From Bacteroidota bacterium (GTDB taxonomy: Bacteria; Bacteroidota; Ignavibacteria; Kapaibacteriales; UBA2268), in assembly GCA_017428585.1 (NCBI GenBank), contig JAFRQN010000004.1:1-13688 (forward strand): 13,688 bases of DNA. Reading direction: 5' to 3'. The notes beneath the pieces are model-generated. The model worked only from the letters and a program-made list of their open reading frames with translations. It made no database searches and had not been told where the DNA came from. Made by a program: the position numbers and the translations under genes. This document shows, in pieces, positions 1 to 7,281 of the stretch (position 1 is the stretch's first letter; each line of letters begins with the position of its first letter).

Positions 1-2195
1 ATACAACATCTACATTTATTTTCTATACTGTTTCATCTCCAGATGGAAAGACAGATGGTGTGTACTGTCGTGAATTAAACAAAGAATATGCTCCTGAAAA
101 AACTGTAATGACAAAAGAAAATACCAATTTTTCTAATATAGCTTGGAGTACTGTTGTAAACAGATTAGCATTTTTAAGTTCTGCATTGACAGAAAAAGGC
201 AAGCCAGACAAATGCAATCTGCATATTTGGAATGAAAAGACAAACGATATCATAACTCCTGCAACTGACAGCACTTCACCTGATGGCTGGTTCATTCCTG
301 ACAAGAATACAGTTGTTTGGGCAAAAGAATATCCTTTGCTTTATTTTGGCTTCAAGCCGTTGTCTGAAAAGGTAGATGATCCTGACGATATAAAATTTAC
401 AGAAGAAAGTTTTTATAATCAAGATACATTGTTGGCAAAATCAGAAGTATTTGTATGGCATTGGAACGATCCATACACAATCCCTCAACAACAAAATCAA
501 TGGGAAAAATGGCGTCGTGATCAGCATTATGCAGCTGTATATGATGTAAACAAAAACAGTTATATTCAATTGGAAGATACTTTAGTTCCAAATATGTCAA
601 TTCCTAACAATCCAGATTATGCTATTGCTTATAGCTACATACCATATAGAAAAGAAACAACATGGTATGGCGATTATGAGGATATATATTGTATCAACTT
701 AAAAACAGGCAAAAAGAATAAAGTTGTTGAACGTATTGAAGAAAATGGAAGTCTCTCCAATAGTGGAAAATATATAGTATATTATAAAGATAAAAATTGG
801 CATTTATACAATACAAGCAGCAATAGTTCTGTTAATATTACTGAAGGTATGGAAAGACCATTCTATGATTTATTCCAAGATGTTCCTTCAAATATATGGA
901 GCTGTGGATTTGGCGGCTGGGTTGATGACGATAAAGGCTTTTTCTTGTATGATAATTATGATATATTCTATTTTGAAACAGCTAATTTGAAGAATTATAA
1001 AATATTGACTAAGGGCATTGGCAAAGAAAAAAATATTAAATTCTCTTTGCGCAAAGTTGATGCTAAAATGAAATTTTATAATTCAAAAGATAATATAATA
1101 GTTCATGCTTTTGATAAAAGCAAAAAGAACAGCGCTTATTATATTGCTAACTTAGCTAAAGGTACTTTAGAAGAAAAGGTAAAAATGGATAGACATCATT
1201 TGCGTGCTGTACGCAAGGTGAAAGATGTAGATAAATTGATATTTACATTGGAACAATATGATGTATTTCCTAATTACTGGATTTCTGATATGCAGTTCAA
1301 CAAGCCAAAGAGAATTTCTCATTTGAATTTAGACATCAAGGATAAATTTAATTGGGGTACAACAGAATTATTTGAATGGAGCTATAAAGATACTACATTG
1401 CAGGGATATATTGTAAAACCTGATGATTACACTTCAAGCAAAAAATATCCTGTATTTGTATATTTCTATGATCAGTGGTCTCCAAGAATGAACATATTTG
1501 ATATGCCGGGTCTTGGACATCGTCCTATGAATCAAGTTTATATGGATAATTATATAATGTTCTTTGTGGACATTAAATACGGAGTCGGCAGTCCTGGCAA
1601 AGATGCGTTAGAATGTATTTTGAGCGGTTGTAGAGCATTGGCAAAAGCAGGTATAGTAGATACAAATAAATCTTGTATTCAAGGTCATTCATGGGGTGGC
1701 TATCAAACAGCATATATTGCAACACAAACAGATTTCTTCTCTGCTGCATGCGCTGGCGCTCCTGTCGGCAATATGACAAGCGCTTACAGCGGCATTAGAC
1801 TTGGTTCTGGTAGAGTTAGACAATTTCAATATGAAGCTCAGCAAAGCAGAATTGGAGGAAATTTATTTGACTCTTTAGATGCGTATATCCGCAATTCTCC
1901 TGTTTTCTTTGCTAATAAAGCAAAAACTCCATTATTGATTGGTTTTGGCGACATCGATGAATGTGTGCCTTGGGAACAAGGTGTTGAACTTTATATGGCT
2001 ATGAGAAGAGCTCAAGCTCCTGCTATAATGCTTCACTATGCAAATGAACCTCATTGGCAGGGCAGATACTGGAATAAATTAGATTATTCTGTAAAAATGA
2101 AAGAATTCTTTGATCATTATGTTTTGGGAAAAGAAGCTCCAGAATGGATAACAAAAGGAAAGCCTTATAGAGGCGAAAAATATAAAAAATACTAA
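1..2195 (+). CDS. S9 family (prolyl oligopeptidase-type) serine peptidase, 5'-truncated by the window edge
   Basis: Serine peptidase expected to cleave short peptides. The frame is open from the first complete codon at base 3, so the true start lies upstream; the GTG at 60 is internal. The N-terminal ~430 visible residues are rich in Trp/Tyr and beta-strand-like repeats (for example WHLYNTSSNSSVNITEG), as expected of the S9 beta-propeller. The C-terminal part is the alpha/beta-hydrolase domain. The nucleophile lies in GHSWGGY (Ser codon 1689-1691), the acid is probably the second Asp of GDIDECVP (1956-1958), and the base is the His of NEPHW (2052-2054), so the triad looks complete. The stretch AGAPVGNMTSAY plus QYEAQQSRIGG resembles large Bacteroidota S9 peptidases of about 900 residues, from memory. 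If so, roughly 200 residues are missing. Any signal peptide is outside the window, so location cannot be judged. The substrate is unknown. A strong terminator follows. Confidence 0.93.
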   Translation, partial: TTSTFIFYTVSSPDGKTDGVYCRELNKEYAPEKTVMTKENTNFSNIAWSTVVNRLAFLSSALTEKGKPDKCNLHIWNEKTNDIITPATDSTSPDGWFIPDKNTVVWAKEYPLLYFGFKPLSEKVDDPDDIKFTEESFYNQDTLLAKSEVFVWHWNDPYTIPQQQNQWEKWRRDQHYAAVYDVNKNSYIQLEDTLVPNMSIPNNPDYAIAYSYIPYRKETTWYGDYEDIYCINLKTGKKNKVVERIEENGSLSNSGKYIVYYKDKNWHLYNTSSNSSVNITEGMERPFYDLFQDVPSNIWSCGFGGWVDDDKGFFLYDNYDIFYFETANLKNYKILTKGIGKEKNIKFSLRKVDAKMKFYNSKDNIIVHAFDKSKKNSAYYIANLAKGTLEEKVKMDRHHLRAVRKVKDVDKLIFTLEQYDVFPNYWISDMQFNKPKRISHLNLDIKDKFNWGTTELFEWSYKDTTLQGYIVKPDDYTSSKKYPVFVYFYDQWSPRMNIFDMPGLGHRPMNQVYMDNYIMFFVDIKYGVGSPGKDALECILSGCRALAKAGIVDTNKSCIQGHSWGGYQTAYIATQTDFFSAACAGAPVGNMTSAYSGIRLGSGRVRQFQYEAQQSRIGGNLFDSLDAYIRNSPVFFANKAKTPLLIGFGDIDECVPWEQGVELYMAMRRAQAPAIMLHYANEPHWQGRYWNKLDYSVKMKEFFDHYVLGKEAPEWITKGKPYRGEKYKKY

Positions 2196-2224
2196 AATTA
2201 TAGTATTATAAACTATTTGTTTTT

Positions 2225-2264
2225 AAGATGCTTAAATATATTATTATTTAAGCATCTTTTTTTT
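2225..2264 (+). terminator. Intrinsic terminator after the S9 peptidase gene
   Basis: A perfect 14-bp stem (2225-2238 with 2245-2258, arms AAGATGCTTAAATA and TATTTAAGCATCTT) encloses a 6-base loop. An uninterrupted run of eight T follows at 2257-2264. It lies 30 bases after the stop codon and separates the S9 peptidase unit from dxs. The upstream flank lacks an A tract, so it appears to work only on the plus strand. Confidence 0.9.
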
Positions 2265-2371
2265 GTTGTTTGGATTAGCTTTAATGTATTTAATTTATAG
2301 TTTTGCAGTATTTTTTGTTATTAAATTAAAAAGTTAAGCAAAAAAAATAAGGTTTTTATCTTAATTTTTAC

Positions 2372-2379
2372 TATTTTTG
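2372..2379 (+). promoter_or_regulatory. Bacteroidota-type -7 element (TAnnTTTG) upstream of dxs
   Basis: TATTTTTG matches the TAnnTTTG element known for the Bacteroidota primary sigma factor and ends 23 bases before the dxs ATG. No clean TTTG -33 box sits 19-21 bases upstream (only a GGTTTTTA run), so the call rests on one box plus its position. The same octamer appears upstream of the 4467 gene and of metG. Confidence 0.45.
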
Positions 2380-2402
2380 TTGTTTAAATATAAATTGATA
2401 CA

Positions 2403-4310
2403 ATGTCAACAGAATATAAATATTTATCTTTAATAGATTCTCCAGACGATTTGCGGAAACTGCCGGAAGAGGTATTGCCTGAATTATGCGAAGAAATACG
2501 TAATTTTATGGTAGATACCATCACTAAAATTGGTGGGCATCTGGGTGCAGGTTTAGGTGTTGTTGAGCTTACTGTAGCTTTGCATTATGTCTTTAATACG
2601 CCTACGGATAAAATTGTATTTGACGTAGGTCATCAAGGATATCCGCATAAAATTATTACAGGGCGCAGGGATTTATTGCATACAATTAGGCAGAAGGGCG
2701 GTATTTCTGGTTTCTTAAAACCATACGAAAGCAAGTATGATGCTTTTGGAGCTGGACATGCAAGCACAAGCATCTCAGCTGCTTTAGGTATTGCTGTAGC
2801 GCGTGATTTGCAGGGTGATGATTATAAATCTATTGCTGTAATCGGTGATGGCGCTATGACAGGCGGTTTAGCTTATGAAGCCTTAAATAATGCCGGCGTA
2901 CAAAATAGGAATCTTTTAGTTATTCTGAATGATAATAATATTTCTATTGACGAAAATGTATCTGCAATTTCTCATTATTTCAATGAATTATATTCTTCGC
3001 ATAAAATACAGAAATTAAAAGACAATATATATGATGCTTTTGGAAAGGTTGGCGAACGAGGCGATAGGGTACGTAAATTAGTTTCAAGAATATCAGGCGG
3101 TGTACGTTCTGTTATTACACCGGGTATGTTGTTTGAAGCATTTGGATTTAAATATTTTGGTCCTATTGATGGAAATAATGTTCATAAGATTATAAAACTG
3201 CTGCAGAATATAAAAGAGCTTCAAGGGCCTGTCTTTTTGCATATTGTAACTGAAAAAGGCAAGGGATATGCTTTGGCAGAGAATGATTCTCGGAAACTTC
3301 ATGCTGTTGGTTCTATAAATAAAACGACTGGATTGCCGCTTGTTTCACGTACAAATACGCCGCAAAAATATCAAGATGTTTTTGGAGAAATTGTTGAGTA
3401 TATTTTAAATAAAGATAAAAAAGTTGTTGCTATTTCTGCTGCTATGATAGAGGGAACAGGGTTGGAAACTGCAGCCAAAAAGTATCCTGACAGAGTTTTT
3501 GATGTCGGCATTGCTGAAGAGCATGCTGTAACATTTGCAGCGGGACTGGCAATTCAAGGCATAAAACCTATAGCTGCTATTTATTCATCATTTATGCAGC
3601 GTGCTTTTGATAATATAATACATGATTGCGCTTTGCAGAATTTGCATATTGTTTTTGCGCTTGATAGGGCAGGTATTGTTGGAGAAGACGGGCCAACACA
3701 TCATGGAGTATTTGATTTAGCGTATTTAAGAATGATTCCTAATATGACTATTATGGCTCCAAAGGATAATCAAGAGCTTTACAATATGATTTATACAGCT
3801 GTTTATAATTATGATAATTGCGTTGCAGTCCGCTATCCTCGTGGAACAGGCATAGGTACTGCATCTTTCAGCAAATTGAGATATATACCATACGGTGAGT
3901 CAGAAATACTTGAAGAAGGAAAAGATGTTTGTTTAATAGCAGTTGGCAGAATGGTTGATATTGCTCTAAAAACTCGTGAAATATTATTGGAAAATGGTAT
4001 AAATGCTGGGGTTGTTAATGCAAGATTTGTAAAGCCGTTGGATACTGATATGTTGAATAGCGTTTATAAAAAATATGATTGTATTTGTACTTTGGAAGAT
4101 GGACAAAAAATAGGTGGATTTGGTGATGCAGTAGTTGAGTATTTTAACAATTATAATATAACAAATAAACAGTTTAATAAACCTATTCATATTTTTGGAT
4201 ATGATGATAAGTTTATAGATCATGGGGCTGTAAATGAATTATTAAAAGATAATGGTTTAGATCCTCAGTCTATAGCTGATAAAATAAGGAATTTATTTAA
4301 CATTAAATAA
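2403..4310 (+). CDS. dxs: 1-deoxy-D-xylulose-5-phosphate synthase
   Basis: Thiamine diphosphate-dependent cytoplasmic enzyme that condenses pyruvate and glyceraldehyde 3-phosphate into DXP, the first step of the MEP isoprenoid pathway. At 635 residues it is full length for the family. Visible signatures are GGHLG with the catalytic-region His46; DVGHQGYPHKI (74-84); GAGHAST with His119; the ThDP/Mg motif GDGAMTGG (148-155) with the paired Asn in LNDNN (175-179); GIAEEHAVTFAAG (369-381), holding the Glu that activates the cofactor (probably Glu372); and DRAGIVGEDGPTHHG (421-435). The transketolase C-terminal domain follows. The ATG at 2403 gives the expected N-terminus (SLIDSPDDLRKLP) and has no Shine-Dalgarno sequence, only an AT-rich leader. 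A promoter element upstream and a terminator downstream suggest a single-gene unit. Nothing in the protein looks abnormal. Confidence 0.98.
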   Translation: MSTEYKYLSLIDSPDDLRKLPEEVLPELCEEIRNFMVDTITKIGGHLGAGLGVVELTVALHYVFNTPTDKIVFDVGHQGYPHKIITGRRDLLHTIRQKGGISGFLKPYESKYDAFGAGHASTSISAALGIAVARDLQGDDYKSIAVIGDGAMTGGLAYEALNNAGVQNRNLLVILNDNNISIDENVSAISHYFNELYSSHKIQKLKDNIYDAFGKVGERGDRVRKLVSRISGGVRSVITPGMLFEAFGFKYFGPIDGNNVHKIIKLLQNIKELQGPVFLHIVTEKGKGYALAENDSRKLHAVGSINKTTGLPLVSRTNTPQKYQDVFGEIVEYILNKDKKVVAISAAMIEGTGLETAAKKYPDRVFDVGIAEEHAVTFAAGLAIQGIKPIAAIYSSFMQRAFDNIIHDCALQNLHIVFALDRAGIVGEDGPTHHGVFDLAYLRMIPNMTIMAPKDNQELYNMIYTAVYNYDNCVAVRYPRGTGIGTASFSKLRYIPYGESEILEEGKDVCLIAVGRMVDIALKTREILLENGINAGVVNARFVKPLDTDMLNSVYKKYDCICTLEDGQKIGGFGDAVVEYFNNYNITNKQFNKPIHIFGYDDKFIDHGAVNELLKDNGLDPQSIADKIRNLFNIK

Positions 4311-4351
4311 ATTTAATACTATTAAAATTTTTTTATTTATATATTCCATCG

Positions 4352-4380
4352 AATAACACCAATTATGGTGTTATTTTTTT
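4352..4380 (+). terminator. Intrinsic terminator after dxs
   Basis: A 10-bp perfect stem (4352-4361 with 4366-4375, arms AATAACACCA and TGGTGTTATT) has a 4-base loop (ATTA) and runs into a T tract ending at 4380. It begins 41 bases after the dxs stop and isolates dxs from the next gene. Confidence 0.86.
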
Positions 4381-4401
4381 ATATATTAATTATAAGTATT
4401 A

Positions 4402-4433
4402 TTTGAAATTAAAGAAATATTTTTGTATTTTTG
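4402..4433 (+). promoter_or_regulatory. Bacteroidota-type promoter with tandem -7 boxes
   Basis: A -33-like TTTG lies at 4402-4405. The octamer TATTTTTG occurs twice back to back, at 4418-4425 and 4426-4433. The spacing from the -33 box is 12 bases to the first copy and 20 bases to the second. The second fits the usual TTTG-N19-21-TAnnTTTG arrangement, so it is the likely functional -7 box. It ends 33 bases before the ATG at 4467, leaving a short AT-rich leader. Confidence 0.65.
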
Positions 4434-4466
4434 TAATATCTTATTTATAAATAAAATATATTTTAT

Positions 4467-5462
4467 ATGGATAAAGAACAGCTATTTAAAGCGTTTGTTG
4501 TTTCAGAAATAGATGGGAAGCCAAATCGTACTGTTGCAGCAAAAAAAATAAATGAATTACCTGAAAATGATATAATAATAAATGTAAAATATTCCTCCCT
4601 TAATTATAAAGACGCCTTGTCTGCTAATTGTCATAAAGGTGTTACAAGACATTATCCTCATACTCCTGGAATTGATTCAGTTGGCGTGGTTGTAGAATCA
4701 AAAAGCGATAAGTATAAAGTAGGTGATGAAGTTATATGTATGGGATATGATTTAGGCATGAATACTCCTGGTGGATATGGCGAATATATAAGTGTTCCTG
4801 AAGGCTGGGTAATGCCTTTGCCTAAAACTTTTTCCATGCGTGATGCTATGATAATAGGAACAGCAGGATTTACTGCTGCTATCGGCGTAAATGAAATAAT
4901 CAGTGCAGGCATTACGCCTGATGACGGTCAAGTTTTAGTTACAGGCGCTACCGGCGGAGTTGGTATTTTTGCTGTGGCTATGCTTTCAAAATTAGGTTTT
5001 GATGTTACTGCGTCAAGCGGGAAAAAAGAAAAATATGAAATGCTGGAAAGAGCTGGAGCAAAAACTATAATAGGCAGAGAGGAAGTGAATGATACTTCTG
5101 AAAGAGGATTGTTGAAATCTAAATGGATTGCTGCTTTTGATACCGTTGGCGGGAATACATTAAGTACTGTTCTTAAATCCATAAAGTATGGTGGTGTTGT
5201 TACAAATTGTGGAAATGTTGCTTCTATTAAATTAGATGTTACTATTTTCCCATTTATTTTACGCAGTGTAAGATTAATAGGTATTGCAGCAGCAGAAACT
5301 CCAATGGATAAAAGAATAAATATTTGGAAGAAATTAGAAAATGAATTGAGACTTCCTGATTTGGAATATTTAGTAAAGGAAGTTAATTTAGAAAATTTAA
5401 ATAATGAAATTGAATTAATGCTTGCTGGAAAACAATTTGGTCGAGTGTTAGTTAAACTATAA
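4467..5462 (+). CDS. YhdH/AcuI-type NADPH-dependent oxidoreductase (probable acryloyl-CoA reductase)
   Basis: Zinc-independent medium-chain dehydrogenase/reductase of the YhdH/YhfP (AcuI) group, whose characterised members reduce acryloyl-CoA to propionyl-CoA with NADPH. Family signatures are YSSLNYKDAL (42-51), the PHTPGID motif (64-70), GDEVICMGYDLG (86-97) with PGGYGEY (101-107), and the Rossmann nucleotide-binding loop VTGATGGVG (158-166). It is followed by TASSGKKEKYE, where the Ser/Lys residues after the second strand suit NADP(H). The structural-zinc Cys cluster of alcohol dehydrogenases is absent, as expected. The 331 residues are normal length. The ATG at 4467 is the first in frame after the promoter; there is no Shine-Dalgarno sequence. 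The neighbours give no pathway context: no propionate, DMSP or CoA-transferase genes are nearby. The physiological substrate is therefore uncertain, and a general enone or quinone reductase role, perhaps in detoxifying reactive acryloyl-CoA, is equally possible. Confidence 0.88.
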   Translation: MDKEQLFKAFVVSEIDGKPNRTVAAKKINELPENDIIINVKYSSLNYKDALSANCHKGVTRHYPHTPGIDSVGVVVESKSDKYKVGDEVICMGYDLGMNTPGGYGEYISVPEGWVMPLPKTFSMRDAMIIGTAGFTAAIGVNEIISAGITPDDGQVLVTGATGGVGIFAVAMLSKLGFDVTASSGKKEKYEMLERAGAKTIIGREEVNDTSERGLLKSKWIAAFDTVGGNTLSTVLKSIKYGGVVTNCGNVASIKLDVTIFPFILRSVRLIGIAAAETPMDKRINIWKKLENELRLPDLEYLVKEVNLENLNNEIELMLAGKQFGRVLVKL

Positions 5463-5463
5463 A

Positions 5464-5520
5464 TATAATTAATTGTATAATAATTTATGCAGCTAAATTC
5501 TTATATCGCAATTAATTATA
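5464..5520. repeat. 12-bp perfect inverted repeat after the oxidoreductase gene
   Basis: TATAATTAATTG at 5464-5475 is exactly complementary in reverse to CAATTAATTATA at 5509-5520, with 33 bases between the arms. It starts immediately after the stop codon. No T tract follows the second arm, so it is not a standard intrinsic terminator. It could be an mRNA 3'-end stem or a chance pairing in AT-rich DNA. The remainder of the 5463-5627 gap shows no convincing promoter box and no small gene. Confidence 0.4.
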
Positions 5521-5627
5521 CGTAAATTTGAATAATTATTCTAATAAATATTAAGCAAAACAAATGTTTTTCTTATATAACAGCTATATTTTAGGAAGAT
5601 AATTCTTTTGCGATTGGCATAAAAAAG

Positions 5628-7280
5628 ATGATGAAAAAACTAAAAATTAAAAACCTGTTTTTATTGTTTCTTTTATGTTGCGGAGTTGTTTTTTCGGATA
5701 CAACAACAAAACATATTGAAAAAACAACAAGACCAGTTGAAGAAGTAATTCCATTGAATTACAAGACAATAAAAACAGATATAAATAATCTTTTGTATAA
5801 AAATCAAGGGTTGGCGCAGACTAAATATGGTCTTGCTGTATTTTCTACTGCATTAAACAAATTTATATATACTAAAGATTATCAACAGTTATTAACTCCT
5901 GCTTCCAACACAAAGTTATTTACTACATTTACCAGTTTTTATCAATTAGGTCAAGACTATAAATTAACTACTTCGGTATATATTGACGGCGATGTAAAGA
6001 AAGGTGTTTTGAACGGAAACATATATATAGTCGGCGGCGGCGATCCTATCTTTAATTTAAATGATTTGGAAAGCATAGCGGCTGCTGTTCGTGATTATGG
6101 AATAACTAAAATTAATGGCAATGTATATGGTGATGGAAGTTTTTTTGATGGCGAGACCAATCGTTTTATATACAGCAAAGATAAAGATGAAGTAGAAGCT
6201 GTTGCTCCTATAACTGCTTTATCTATTGAAAAAAATATTGTAACTGTTATTGTTACCGCAGGCACTATTCCGGGAAAACCTGTAAATGTTCAATTCAAGC
6301 CGGCATCATCTGGATTTATTGTTGCAAATAATGCCACAGTAGCTTCTCTTGATAATAATTTTAAGCAAAATGATAATTATAATAAGTCTGATATTGATGT
6401 TTATGAAGAACTCAATTATAATTATTACAATGGAGACAGCTATGATTTGCTGGCAAGACGCACTGTTAATCAAAAGTCGGCTAAAGCTGCCAAACCAGCA
6501 GCTAAAAAAGCTCCAACGCCTACAATTAAAATTACAACTTCCGCTCAAGCTGATGGAAAACAATCATTTACTGTTTCAGGAACTTTAGGACGCAATAAAA
6601 CATACTCATATCAGTATTATATAAAAGATCCTGTTCTTATTGCAACATACGCTTTTAAGGATAGGCTAAATGCTGTTGGCGTTCAAGTTTCAGGCAATGC
6701 TGAAAAAAAGGGTTTTATTAAAACAGAAATGAAAAACAAAACTCTTGTTTATGCTTTTAAGAGAGATATTAAAGATATAATAAATACTACCAATAAATAC
6801 AGCAATAACTATTTAGCGGAATCTTTATTTAAATTAAACGGGGCGGCTGCAGGCAATGATACCAATACAGCGGCAAGTGCAAGAATGGCTACAATAAATG
6901 TTTTGAAGAAAATAAATTGTCTGCCAGAAGGGTTTTTGTTAAATGATGGTTCTGGATTGTCTCGAAGAAATCTTGTAACAGCAGAATCATTGGTTAATAT
7001 TTTATTATATGCCAATAATCATGAATTTTCAGAAAGTTTCCATAAATCATTAAGTATTGCGGGATGTGATGGAACGCTGCTTAAAAGAATGAAAGCGACT
7101 CCTGCTGAGAATAATCTGCATGCTAAAACAGGTACTTTGAGAAACGTCAGTTCTTTGGCTGGGTATGTAGATACGAAAACAGGGGATAGATTGGTTTTTG
7201 CTTTTGTATTTAATGGCCCTAATGTAGGAAATTACAAATTATTGGAAAATCAAATAGGAGAATTGTTGTCGAATTATTAA
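5628..7280 (+). CDS. dacB: D-alanyl-D-alanine carboxypeptidase/endopeptidase, PBP4 type (peptidase family S13)
   Basis: Periplasmic penicillin-binding protein that trims the terminal D-Ala of peptidoglycan stem peptides and can cut D-Ala-mDAP cross-links. A signal peptide is clear: basic MMKKLKIKN, a hydrophobic core, and a likely signal peptidase I site after VFS (residue 23). All three active-site motifs are present: SxxK as SNTK (93-96) in TPASNTKLFT, SxN as SNN (392-394) in KYSNNYLAESL, and KTG (500-502) in HAKTGTL. The wide spacing between the first two motifs is the S13 hallmark, where extra domains II and III are inserted. YGDGSFFDGE (167-176) and KDPVLIATYAF (333-343) are typical of these domains. 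The 550 residues are somewhat long, partly from an Asn/Tyr-rich and then Lys/Ala/Pro-rich stretch at about 240-300. Two consecutive ATGs (5628, 5631) are possible starts. The glycosyltransferase gene starts one base after the stop. Confidence 0.95.
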   Translation: MMKKLKIKNLFLLFLLCCGVVFSDTTTKHIEKTTRPVEEVIPLNYKTIKTDINNLLYKNQGLAQTKYGLAVFSTALNKFIYTKDYQQLLTPASNTKLFTTFTSFYQLGQDYKLTTSVYIDGDVKKGVLNGNIYIVGGGDPIFNLNDLESIAAAVRDYGITKINGNVYGDGSFFDGETNRFIYSKDKDEVEAVAPITALSIEKNIVTVIVTAGTIPGKPVNVQFKPASSGFIVANNATVASLDNNFKQNDNYNKSDIDVYEELNYNYYNGDSYDLLARRTVNQKSAKAAKPAAKKAPTPTIKITTSAQADGKQSFTVSGTLGRNKTYSYQYYIKDPVLIATYAFKDRLNAVGVQVSGNAEKKGFIKTEMKNKTLVYAFKRDIKDIINTTNKYSNNYLAESLFKLNGAAAGNDTNTAASARMATINVLKKINCLPEGFLLNDGSGLSRRNLVTAESLVNILLYANNHEFSESFHKSLSIAGCDGTLLKRMKATPAENNLHAKTGTLRNVSSLAGYVDTKTGDRLVFAFVFNGPNVGNYKLLENQIGELLSNY

Positions 7281-7281
7281 T

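Noticed and set aside
60..62. GTG as the start codon of the first gene
   Set aside because: The frame stays open upstream to base 3 and the upstream codons (for example FYTVSSPDGKTDG) read as continuous protein, so the gene is cut by the window edge rather than starting here.
2308..2318. Second possible -7 box upstream of dxs (TATTTTTTG)
   Set aside because: It has one T too many for TAnnTTTG and lies much further from the gene than the exact match at 2372-2379.
2327..2370. Imperfect hairpin (arms 2327-2338 and 2360-2370) just before the dxs promoter box
   Set aside because: The arms are almost pure A/T with a bulged G and overlap the expected -33 region. Pairing of this quality is likely by chance in a poly-A/poly-T stretch, and no riboswitch-like (for example TPP) conserved bases are present.
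3984..4223. Minus-strand open frame inside dxs
   Set aside because: It is antisense to a conserved domain of dxs, consists mostly of Ile/Asn/Tyr runs from AT-rich codons, and has no recognisable motif. The same holds for the other antisense frames within the listed genes.
5628..5700. Lipoprotein signal at the CC pair in the PBP4-type protein
   Set aside because: The residues before the Cys pair (FLL, then LLC) do not form a standard lipobox with a small residue at -1, while a signal peptidase I site after VFS is plausible.
6349..6588. Open frame of 79 codons on the plus strand inside the PBP4-type gene
   Set aside because: It overlaps a well-supported S13 peptidase frame, has Ile/Leu/Lys-biased low-complexity content from AT-rich DNA, and shows no family motif or start context.
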